Assembly (NCBI RefSeq): GCF_010550605.1
Contig: NZ_JAAGNI010000311.1
Location: 1 to 34,823 of the forward strand
DNA: 34,823 nt
DNA from: Streptomyces sp. SID9727
GTDB taxonomy: Bacteria > Actinomycetota > Actinomycetes > Streptomycetales > Streptomycetaceae
Direction: 5' to 3'
Shown: positions 8,058 to 14,899 of the stretch, piece by piece
Position numbering within the stretch: the first letter of the stretch is position 1
How the letters are laid out: each line of letters opens with the position of its first letter
Notes under the pieces: generated by a model
What the model was told of the DNA's origin: nothing
The model's input: the letters and a program-made list of their open reading frames with translations, nothing else
The model's database searches: none
Position numbers and translations under genes: made by a program

Positions 8058-10316
8058 TTACCGACGGTCCGCCGATGATCCTCCGTCGCCGCCTCCGCGA
8101 AGCCGGTGATCCAGCGCCGTACAGCGCCTGCCTGCGGAAACCGTGCGGACCGCCTGGCCGATCGCCTGCCGCGAGCCGACCAGGACCACAAGCTTCTTGG
8201 CCCGGGTCACGGCGGTGTAGAGCAGGTTCCGCTGGAGCATCATCCAGGCGCTCTTCGTCACCGGAATGACGACGGCGGGGTACTCGCTGCCCTGCGAACG
8301 GTGGATCGTCATGGCGTACGCGTGGGCCAGCTCGTCCAGCTCGTCGAAGTCGTAGCCGATCTCCTCGTCCTCGTCGGTGAGGACCGTCAGCCGCTGTTCG
8401 TCCAGGTCGAGGCCGGTGACGACGCCCACGGTGCCGTTGAAGACCCCGTTCTCCCCCTTGTCGTAGTTGTTACGGATCTGGGTGACCTTGTCCCCCACGC
8501 GGAAGACCCGGCCGCCGAACCGCTTCTCGGGCACGCCCGGCCGGCCCGGGGTGATCGCCTGCTGGAGCAGGCCGTTGAGATGCCCTGCCCCGGCCGGGCC
8601 CCGGTGCATGGGGGCGAGCACCTGCACGTCCCGGCGCGGGTTCAGCCCGAACTTGGCCGGAATACGGCGGGACGCGACGTCCACCGCGAGCACCCCGGCC
8701 TCCTCCGTCTCGTCCTCCACGAAGAGGAAGAAGTCACTGAGCCCCTGAGTCAGGGGCGGTACGCCGGAATTGATGCGGTGCGCGTTGGTGACGACGCCCG
8801 ACTGCTGGGCCTGGCGGAAAATGGTGGTCAGCCGGACCGCCGGCACCGGGCCGCCCTCGGCGAGGAGGTCCCGCAGTACCTCCCCCGCCCCCACGGACGG
8901 CAGCTGGTCCACATCGCCGACGAGCAGCAGGTGGGCACCCGGTGCCACCGCCTTCACGAGCTTGTTGGCGAGCAGCAGATCGAGCATCGACGCCTCGTCC
9001 ACCACGACCAGATCGGCGTCGAGCGGGCGGTCCTTGTCGTACGCCGCGTCGCCGCCGGGCTTCAGTTCGAGGAGCCGGTGCACGGTGGAGGCTTCGGCCC
9101 CGGTCAGCTCGGACAGCCGCTTGGCGGCCCGCCCGGTCGGCGCGGCCAGCACCACCTTCGCCTTCTTGGCCCGGGCCAGCTCCACGATGGACCGGACCGT
9201 GAACGACTTGCCGCAGCCGGGGCCGCCGGTCAGCACGGCGACCTTCCGGGTGAGCGCGAGCCGCACGGCGGCCTCCTGCTCGGGCGCCAGCGTGGCCCCG
9301 GTCCGGCCGCCGAGCCACTTCAGCGCCTTCTCCCAGTCCACGTCCGCGAAGGCCGGCATCCGCTCCTCCGGCGTCCGCAGCAGCCGCCGCACCTGCCCGG
9401 CGAGCGAGATCTCCGCCCGGTGGAACGGCACCAGGTACACCGCCGTGACCGGCTCGCCGCCCTCGGGCGACGGCACCTTCTCCCGTACGACGCCCTCCGG
9501 CTCCTCCGCCAGCTCGGCCAGGCACTCGATGACGAGCCCGGTGTCCACCTGGAGCAGCTTCACCGCGTCCGCGATCAGCCGCTCCTCGGGCAGGAAGCAG
9601 TGGCCCTGGTCGGTGGATTGCGACAGGGCGTACTGCAACCCCGCCTTCACCCGTTCCGGGCTGTCGTGCGGGATGCCCACGGCCTGGGCGATCTTGTCGG
9701 CGGTCAGAAAGCCGATGCCCCAGACGTCGGCGGCCAGGCGGTAGGGCTGGTTCTTCACGACGGAGATCGAGGCGTCCTCGTACTTCTTGTAGATCCGCAC
9801 CGCGATGGACGTCGAGACGCCGACGCCCTGGAGGAAGACCATGACCTCCTTGATGGCCTTCTGCTCCTCCCAGGCGGCGGCGATCATCTTCGTCCGCTTG
9901 GGGCCCAGCCCGGGAACCTCGATGAGCCGCTTGGGCTCGCGCTCGATGACGTCGAGCGTGTCCACGCCGAAGTGGGTGGTGATCCGGTCGGCCATGACCG
10001 GCCCGATGCCCTTGATCAGCCCGGAGCCGAGGTAGCGCCGGATGCCCTGGATCGTGGCGGGGAGGACGGTCCGGTAGTTCTCGACGTGGAACTGCTTCCC
10101 GTACTGCGAGTGGGAGCCCCAGCGCCCCTCCATCCGCAAGGACTCCCCGGGTTGCGCCCCCAGCAACGCCCCGACGACGGTGAGCAGATCGTTGGCCCCC
10201 CGCCCGGTGTCGACACGGGCGACGGTGTACCCGTTCTCCTCGTTGGCGTACGTGATCCTCTCCAGGACGCCTTCGAGGACGGCCAGGTTGGGGGTGTGGG
10301 GCGTGGTGGTGGCCAT
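8058..10316 (-). CDS. recD2: RecD2-type ATP-dependent DNA helicase
   Basis: A 752-residue SF1B helicase resembling stand-alone RecD2 (a 5'-3' DNA helicase without RecB or RecC partners). Residues 1-100 form the N-terminal RecD2-specific domain. Residues about 110-230 hold helix-hairpin-helix segments (VPGLGPKRTKMIAAAWEEQ, WGIGFLTADKIAQAVG). The motor begins with Walker A GGPGCGKS at 364-371, then a Walker B VVVDEASMLD. The C-terminal lobe ends with the UvrD_C-like motif YAMTIHRSQGSEYPAVVIPV. The last 20 residues are Gly/Arg-rich and low in complexity. ATG 10316 has no Shine-Dalgarno, but TACCGT lies 6 bases upstream, which fits a leaderless transcript. It diverges from the small RHH gene. Probable role: DNA repair or replication-fork processing. 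Confidence 0.94.
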   Translation of the reverse strand: MATTTPHTPNLAVLEGVLERITYANEENGYTVARVDTGRGANDLLTVVGALLGAQPGESLRMEGRWGSHSQYGKQFHVENYRTVLPATIQGIRRYLGSGLIKGIGPVMADRITTHFGVDTLDVIEREPKRLIEVPGLGPKRTKMIAAAWEEQKAIKEVMVFLQGVGVSTSIAVRIYKKYEDASISVVKNQPYRLAADVWGIGFLTADKIAQAVGIPHDSPERVKAGLQYALSQSTDQGHCFLPEERLIADAVKLLQVDTGLVIECLAELAEEPEGVVREKVPSPEGGEPVTAVYLVPFHRAEISLAGQVRRLLRTPEERMPAFADVDWEKALKWLGGRTGATLAPEQEAAVRLALTRKVAVLTGGPGCGKSFTVRSIVELARAKKAKVVLAAPTGRAAKRLSELTGAEASTVHRLLELKPGGDAAYDKDRPLDADLVVVDEASMLDLLLANKLVKAVAPGAHLLLVGDVDQLPSVGAGEVLRDLLAEGGPVPAVRLTTIFRQAQQSGVVTNAHRINSGVPPLTQGLSDFFLFVEDETEEAGVLAVDVASRRIPAKFGLNPRRDVQVLAPMHRGPAGAGHLNGLLQQAITPGRPGVPEKRFGGRVFRVGDKVTQIRNNYDKGENGVFNGTVGVVTGLDLDEQRLTVLTDEDEEIGYDFDELDELAHAYAMTIHRSQGSEYPAVVIPVTKSAWMMLQRNLLYTAVTRAKKLVVLVGSRQAIGQAVRTVSAGRRCTALDHRLRGGGDGGSSADRR

Positions 10317-10322
10317 GGGGCG

Positions 10323-10375
10323 ACGGTATCGGGTGGGTGCGACAGCGATGCGCGGGTGCTGGGCGGCGGTACCGT
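10323..10375. promoter_or_regulatory. Mirror-image leaderless promoters of recD2 and the RHH gene
   Basis: Both divergent genes have the same arrangement, TACCGT-N6-ATG. For recD2 the hexamer is the complement of 10323-10328 and the ATG is at 10316. For the RHH gene it is 10370-10375 with the ATG at 10382. A TANNNT -10 box at this distance puts the transcription start on the A of the ATG, a common leaderless layout in Streptomyces. -35 boxes are not evident. Confidence 0.5.
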
Positions 10376-10381
10376 GAGGGC

Positions 10382-10660
10382 ATGGCGACCGAGCGGATCT
10401 CGATCAGCCTGCCGTCCGAGGTCCGTGCCCGGATCAGGCAGCACGCGGCGGACGCCGGGCTCGACGCCGCCGCCTCCATGGTGAGGGCCGCACGGGCGCA
10501 GATGGGCCGGCAGGACCGCGCCAGGAGGGCCGGCGAGCCCGTGCGCAAGGCAAGGCCGGGGGCCGAAGCGTCGAGGCAGGAGACCCAGTACCTGCTGCGC
10601 TCACCCGCTAACGCACGAAGCCTCCGCGAGTCCGTCGCTGAGGCAGAAGCGGGCGAGTGA
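10382..10660 (+). CDS. Small ribbon-helix-helix (antitoxin-like) protein
   Basis: A 92-residue basic protein. Residues 1-34 (MATERISISLPSEVRARIRQ...) have the RHH form: a short beta strand ISISLP followed by a helix. This is seen in ParD/CopG-like DNA-binding antitoxins and in many small Streptomyces proteins of this type. The second half (Arg/Ala/Glu-rich, residues 50-92) matches nothing I know and may be degenerate. No toxin gene follows. The next 450 bases hold only a decayed DUF397 sequence, so if this was an antitoxin its partner is missing. The ATG at 10382 is preferred to one 45 bases upstream because of the family-like start and the -10 box 6 bases ahead. Probable role: DNA-binding regulator, perhaps autoregulated. 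Confidence 0.6.
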   Translation: MATERISISLPSEVRARIRQHAADAGLDAAASMVRAARAQMGRQDRARRAGEPVRKARPGAEASRQETQYLLRSPANARSLRESVAEAEAGE

Positions 10661-10745
10661 GGCGCGCCATTCGCTGGTCGTGGGCGTCGCGCCAACCTCC
10701 CCGTCCGGAGAACAGCGGCGTACCGGAGGGCCCGCGCGGCTTCTT

Positions 10746-10869
10746 GGTGAGTGCCTTGAGATCGCCGCCCGGCCATGCCGCCGTCCCCGTCCGCGACAGC
10801 AAGGCCGTTACCGGTACCGCCGTCGCCTTCTCATCCGACAGCTGGTCGTCGTTGGTTGCCGCCATGAGG
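10746..10869 (+). pseudogene. Frameshifted DUF397 remnant
   Basis: Two pieces of a DUF397 domain lie in different plus-strand frames. GECLEIAARP (10746-10775) resembles the Gly-x-Cys-Val-Glu-Val-Ala block of the family. Then, one frame over, HAAVPVRDSKAVTGTAVAF and SSDSWSSLVAAMR (10774-10869) match its VAVRDSK...F....W..F block. The first part of the domain (W-x-K-S-S-Y-S) is not recognisable. DUF397 proteins normally sit beside a helix-turn-helix partner, which is absent here. The flanking stretches 10661-10745 and 10870-11070 hold no other coding sequence I can support. Confidence 0.6.
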
Positions 10870-11074
10870 AGTGACTGCTTCGTGGTCCGACTCGCGCCGC
10901 GCCTTGTGACCTGCCGATGGCGAGATGGCAGAGCACCTTCGTACGGCCACCCGGCGAGGGGCGGCAGTACGCGGAAGTGGTGTGGTGTCAGCCCTTGCCC
11001 AGGTGGCATGGAGTCTCCTCGTGGGGCGACCGGAGCGCACCAGAAGCGTGATGGTTCTTGCGCACAGCCGCCTC

Positions 11075-11080
11075 TAAACT
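11075..11080 (+). promoter_or_regulatory. -10 box of the kinase-channel operon
   Basis: TAAACT fits a TANNNT -10 element about 38 bases ahead of the GTG of the first kinase gene. It overlaps a small dyad, AACT-N6-AGTT (about 11077-11090). No clear -35 is visible. It is the only -10-like element found ahead of the four-gene run. Confidence 0.4.
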
Positions 11081-11118
11081 GTTCCTAGTTGAAACGAGAC
11101 CTCCCGGGGGACGGACGC

Positions 11119-11721
11119 GTGACCACTGCGTTAGGCACGAGCACCACCACTCTCGCGCTAGTAGCCGGGTATGCCGGTTCGGGTAAGTCGGAGGCCGGCA
11201 AGCTTTTGGCGGCGGCGACGGGTTGGGCGATGCTCGACAAGGACACCATCAGTCGGCCGATGACCGAAAGACTCCTGACGGCCCTGGGCGGAGATCCGGA
11301 CGACCGCCACAGCACCACGTATCTGGAGCACGCCAGGCCGCTGGAATACCAATGCCTGATGAAGGCAGTCTGGGAAAACCTCGAGTGCGGTACTTCCGTG
11401 GTCGCCGTGGCGCCGTTTCTCGCCGAGAGCACCGACTTGCAGTGGACCTCTCGCGTAGCACGACGGTGCAGTAGAGCCCGGGTTCGTTTCGAGATGCTCT
11501 GGGTGGACAGCGACCTGGAGTCGATGCGGAACCGGCTGATCTCGCGCAACGCCTCACGCGACACATGGAAGCTGACGCACTGGCCCGCGTACACGAACGG
11601 TGTGAACGTCGGACTTCGACCGGTCGCGCCCCATCACGTGGTCGACAACCGGATCAACGTGACGCGTCCGCTGGCCGAACAGGTCGAGTCCATCGCTCAG
11701 TGGATGATGGGAGATGCGTGA
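11119..11721 (+). CDS. Small P-loop kinase (AAA_33-like), first gene of the island operon
   Basis: A 200-residue cytosolic P-loop protein. Walker A GYAGSGKS is at residues 17-24. An acidic LDKD (39-42) sits where kinases of the shikimate/gluconate/zeta-toxin type have a substrate or magnesium aspartate. An Arg-rich lid-like helix follows (RNRLISRNASRDTWK). The strand VVAVAPF precedes the lid. The substrate is not evident; a small metabolite or nucleotide is more likely than protein. GTG 11119 has GGGGGA 8 bases upstream, and an in-frame TTG at 11089 is less likely. Codon 5 is TTA (11131-11133), rare in Streptomyces and read by the developmental tRNA encoded by bldA. Its stop codon overlaps the start of the next kinase gene (GTGA, 11718-11721), so the two are translationally coupled. 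Confidence 0.8.
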   Translation: MTTALGTSTTTLALVAGYAGSGKSEAGKLLAAATGWAMLDKDTISRPMTERLLTALGGDPDDRHSTTYLEHARPLEYQCLMKAVWENLECGTSVVAVAPFLAESTDLQWTSRVARRCSRARVRFEMLWVDSDLESMRNRLISRNASRDTWKLTHWPAYTNGVNVGLRPVAPHHVVDNRINVTRPLAEQVESIAQWMMGDA

Positions 11722-12362
11722 GCGCCGTCGTTCTGTACGGGCCCCCGACTGCCGGCAAGGACACCGTGACGGATGCACTCCGCTCCGTCGATCAGCGCTT
11801 CGAACCGATCATCAAGCTGAAACAAGGGACTGGAAGGTCGGTCGGGTACCGGTTCGTCGACGCTGAAGAGCTCGAGGACTTGCGCCGCCAGAGCAGGATC
11901 CTCGTCGAGACCCGGCGCTACGGCAACGTCTACGCGGTCGACGAACTGTCCCTCACGGAACCGCAGCACCGCGGCAGGGTTCCGGTAACCCACATCGGCA
12001 ATGTCACGGACATGCGAACGTTGTTGCAACGGGCCGAGTCGACATCATGGTTACGCGTCCTCCTCTGGATTCCGCGGAACGAGTGCGAGCGACGGTCGCA
12101 TGCGCGGAAGGACACGGACACACCAAAGCGGGTCGCCGCCTGGGACGAGACGGCACAAGACCTGTACGCCTCCGACGTGCGAGACCTCTTCGATCTCGTG
12201 ATCCGCACAGACCGCACCGATCCGGTAACCGCCGCCAAGCAGATCGTCTACGCGCTCGACAACGCCCCGGTAACCGTGGGCACGGATGCACTGTTCACTG
12301 CGCTCGGACTCAGCCCGGACAACGGCACGGTCCTCCGAAGCACGACACGGCCTCACCCGTGA
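11718..12362 (+). CDS. Guanylate kinase-like P-loop protein
   Basis: A 214-residue protein with Walker A GPPTAGKD (residues 8-15) directly after the first strand, as in nucleoside monophosphate kinases. The segment KLKQGTGRSVGYRFVDAEELEDL, followed by GNVYAVDE, recalls the GMP-binding part of guanylate kinase (Thr-Arg-Pro-x-Arg, Y-x-F-v, and G-N-x-Y-G), but the classical residues are changed. I infer a specialised relative, not the housekeeping enzyme. Later Arg residues (PRNECERRSHARK) could form the lid. It overlaps the upstream kinase by four bases and is followed after 54 bp by the channel-like gene. Residue 112 is encoded by TTA (12051-12053). Substrate and product are unknown; a modified guanine or other nucleotide is a guess from family only. 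Confidence 0.78.
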   Translation: MSAVVLYGPPTAGKDTVTDALRSVDQRFEPIIKLKQGTGRSVGYRFVDAEELEDLRRQSRILVETRRYGNVYAVDELSLTEPQHRGRVPVTHIGNVTDMRTLLQRAESTSWLRVLLWIPRNECERRSHARKDTDTPKRVAAWDETAQDLYASDVRDLFDLVIRTDRTDPVTAAKQIVYALDNAPVTVGTDALFTALGLSPDNGTVLRSTTRPHP

Positions 12363-12416
12363 CTGTGCCGAGGCGGGACCGCCGAGAATTCCACGGACAC
12401 AACTGGGGGGACGTAG

Positions 12417-13874
12417 ATGGGAGTCGTCCGGACTTTGGAGGATCTGGCTCGAATCGGCCGGCAACGCACCGTGAACGACCGCAGCGTTCACCTGAACCAG
12501 GACGAGGTCACAGCAGATCTGCTCCTGGACACGGTGTCGGCCGATCGTGTCTCCCTGGAACGTATGAGCATCGATGGCGCGCTGACCGTGCGGTCCTGCC
12601 ACATCGATGAACTGGTCATCGATCACGTGGAAGCGGACGCACTGATGGTGATGAACTCCCGTATCGGGCGGTTGATCATCCGCAACGCGTCGATGGGATG
12701 TGAGGTCACAGTCATCGACTCCTCCCTGGACTTCCTTGCTCTGCACTCCTGCGGGGCCACTCGATTAGAGCGCCTCCGAGTGGAGGAACTCGTACAGATC
12801 AACGCCCTGCGCGGGACGCTTCACGTCAGTAACTCGCGGGCTTCCTCATTGACGGTCCGCAGCCAAGCGACGAGCGGTCGTCTCGGCAGACCCAGTGTGT
12901 TCGTCCGAGACCTGAAAGCTCGGGAAGATCTCAGGTTCGATGACCTCTGGCTGTCCACGCTGGGACTCGAAGACGTCGAGACCCGCGAACTCATTCTGCA
13001 GCGAGTCCGGCTGGACGAGCCGCTGCGGGCGAGCGAGCTCCATTGCAGTGAGACCGTACGGATGAACGGGTTGATCATTCCCGCCGAGGAAAGCACTATC
13101 ACGAACAGCACCGTGAGCGGCTCGGTAGATGTGCGCAACCTCGGGCTCAGCGACAGCTCAGGCGGCGGCACCAGGCCCGGTGTGGCCGCACGACTCGCTC
13201 TTCACCGCACGACTGTCGCGACCCTCACCTCGGCCTCGGATGCGTCTTCGGTGATCAGCCTGCGTGATTCCTCTGTCACGGGCACCCTCGGACTACCTTC
13301 CGGCGGCTCCCGTTACAGTCTGGACAACGCGTCCAGCATCGGTGACATGGAATTGGCCGGCCAGGTGTTCCGCAACGGCGCACAAGCCCTGTCGTTCGTG
13401 GAACGCTCCTTCACCGAAGTGACCGCCGTCGCCCTGGAGTCCGTGCGGTCCGCTCTGGCCAAGAGAAACCGGAACCGCGAGGTCGACGAGCTCTACTACC
13501 TCGCGCGGCAGCGTGAGGCGACAGCGCTGCCCCTTCTGCGGCGCGCCGTCGGACGAGGCTTCCTCGGCGGCGTCCTCGGCTGGGGCGTCCGGGCCCGCAA
13601 CCCGGCGCGGGTGCTGGCGGCCGGGGTCCTGGCTACAGGCGTGGCTTTCCACCTGTCCGGCGCTGTGCGCGATCCCGGCCGCGGTCTGACCGACGTGACG
13701 GATGTGGGCAAGAGCTTCGTCCTCGCCCTCGCTCTCTGGCTGAACGTCGGCACAGGCATGCCATCGGAGCTCGCAACAGCGAAATGGACCGCGCTCGCCA
13801 TCCTGCTCACGGTGGCGGGCATGCTGTTCACCACACTCATCGTGGGCATAGTCATCCGCAAGCTCGTGCGTTAA
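12417..13874 (+). CDS. Beta-helix repeat protein with C-terminal two-TM channel-like pore
   Basis: A 485-residue membrane protein. Residues about 20-345 are a series of roughly 20-residue turns with alternating hydrophobics (for example LTVRSCHIDELVIDHVE and LIIRNASMGCEVTVID), typical of a right-handed beta-helix related to pentapeptide-repeat domains. A charged helix follows (REVDELYYLARQREA). Then come TM1 (about 399-416), a re-entrant segment KSFVLALALWLNVGTGMPSE and TM2 (about 457-480). This tail has the pentapeptide-repeat/Ion_trans_2 architecture. The filter reads Asn443-Val-Gly-Thr-Gly447 where potassium channels have Thr-Val-Gly-Tyr-Gly, so selectivity is uncertain. ATG 12417 has GGGGGG about 8 bases upstream. 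Residue 117 is a TTA codon (12765-12767). It is in line with the two kinases, which may make or destroy its ligand (inference). Confidence 0.8.
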   Translation: MGVVRTLEDLARIGRQRTVNDRSVHLNQDEVTADLLLDTVSADRVSLERMSIDGALTVRSCHIDELVIDHVEADALMVMNSRIGRLIIRNASMGCEVTVIDSSLDFLALHSCGATRLERLRVEELVQINALRGTLHVSNSRASSLTVRSQATSGRLGRPSVFVRDLKAREDLRFDDLWLSTLGLEDVETRELILQRVRLDEPLRASELHCSETVRMNGLIIPAEESTITNSTVSGSVDVRNLGLSDSSGGGTRPGVAARLALHRTTVATLTSASDASSVISLRDSSVTGTLGLPSGGSRYSLDNASSIGDMELAGQVFRNGAQALSFVERSFTEVTAVALESVRSALAKRNRNREVDELYYLARQREATALPLLRRAVGRGFLGGVLGWGVRARNPARVLAAGVLATGVAFHLSGAVRDPGRGLTDVTDVGKSFVLALALWLNVGTGMPSELATAKWTALAILLTVAGMLFTTLIVGIVIRKLVR

Positions 13875-13909
13875 CCGCCCTAGGCCGTCCGAATGACAGA
13901 GTGTCGTTC

Positions 13910-14791
13910 ATGAAGCAGCGAGAAGGGGCTGAAGACGGTTTGACGGCAACGCCACCAGGTTTTTCGTACGGGCTGCACGGCAAGTCGTTTCTGGTGACTG
14001 GCGGCAGCAGAGGGCTGGGCTACGCGGTCGCGCGTCTCCTCGCCTCCGAGGGAGCCTCCCTTGCCATCTGCGGCCGCGATCCCGGCACATTGGCCCAGGC
14101 CTCGTCCGAGCTGCGCCAGGACTTCGACGCCCACGTGATCACGGGGTCCGTGGATGTGCTGGCACCCGATGAACTGGAAGACTTCACCGAACGAGCAGGC
14201 AGCGAGCTCGGTGGACTCGACGGCTTGGTCGCCAACATCGGCGGCAAACGCGGCGCAGGGCTCCTCGATTCGACGCGGGAGGACTGGCAGCACACCTGGG
14301 AACTGAACGGCGGCCATGCGGTGCGTGCCGTCCGGGCAGCTCTGAACAGTCTGCGTCCCGGCAGTTCAGTGGCACTGGTCGCCTCCATCTCCGGCTGGAA
14401 GCCCCGTTTCCCCGCTCAGTACGGAGCGGCCAAGGCATCGGAGATCTACCTTGCGGGCGCCTTGTGCCAAGAACTGGCCCCGTATGGTGTGCGGATCAAC
14501 ACAGTCAGCCCCGGATCGATCCTTCTGCCGGGTAAGAGCTGGGACCGCCTGCGCCAACGTGCCCCGGAGACCTACGCGGCGTACGCGCGACGGAACCCCA
14601 ACGGCCGTCTACTGAACGCCGATGAGGTCGCCCGGGTCATCGCCTTCCTCCTCTCGCCCGCGTCGGGAGCCATCAACGGAGCGCACATCCCCGTCGATGG
14701 AGGCCAGCCACAGGCAGGGTTGGGGCGCGGCCGGGAGACAGGGGGCGCGGACCGGTCCCAAGTTCCTCACCGTGGGAACGCGACGCCGTAG
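13910..14791 (+). CDS. Short-chain dehydrogenase/reductase
   Basis: A 293-residue NAD(P)-dependent oxidoreductase of the classical SDR fold. The cofactor motif TGGSRGLG is at residues 30-37, NIGG replaces the usual NNAG, and the catalytic Ser159, Tyr171 and Lys175 are present (SISG and YGAAKAS). The segment INTVSPGSI follows, and GAHIPVDGG is near the end. About 20 Gly/Arg-rich residues trail the usual C-terminus. ATG 13910 is taken; GTG 13901 is an equal candidate because neither has a strong ribosome site. It begins 35 bp after the channel-like gene on the same strand, so it may be the last gene of that operon, though unlike the other three it has no TTA codon. Substrate unknown. Confidence 0.85.
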   Translation: MKQREGAEDGLTATPPGFSYGLHGKSFLVTGGSRGLGYAVARLLASEGASLAICGRDPGTLAQASSELRQDFDAHVITGSVDVLAPDELEDFTERAGSELGGLDGLVANIGGKRGAGLLDSTREDWQHTWELNGGHAVRAVRAALNSLRPGSSVALVASISGWKPRFPAQYGAAKASEIYLAGALCQELAPYGVRINTVSPGSILLPGKSWDRLRQRAPETYAAYARRNPNGRLLNADEVARVIAFLLSPASGAINGAHIPVDGGQPQAGLGRGRETGGADRSQVPHRGNATP

Positions 14792-14873
14792 GGTCCTTGC
14801 CTCACCAGAAGCGCCGCAGAGGCGGCACCACACCCGTTCGCCCGGGATGCTGTCACGCGTGGGACAGAAACGC

Positions 14874-14899
14874 CTCTCGCACATCCTCATGTGTGAGAG
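14874..14899. terminator. Bidirectional hairpin between the SDR and PhzF-like genes
   Basis: CTCTCGCACAT (14874-14884) pairs with ATGTGTGAGAG (14889-14899) around a CCTC loop, with one G-U or A-C position depending on strand. It includes the stop codon of the PhzF-like gene and lies 83 bp past the SDR stop. It could therefore serve both convergent operons. Confidence 0.65.

Noticed and set aside
10608..11009. 133-codon minus-strand ORF between recD2 and the kinase operon
   Set aside because: It lies antisense to the DUF397 remnant, shows no domain or ribosome site, and is probably a chance frame.
11119..12362. Zeta-toxin/epsilon toxin-antitoxin pair
   Set aside because: The first kinase shares only the general P-loop and acidic motif with zeta toxins. 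The partner is a second kinase, not an antitoxin.
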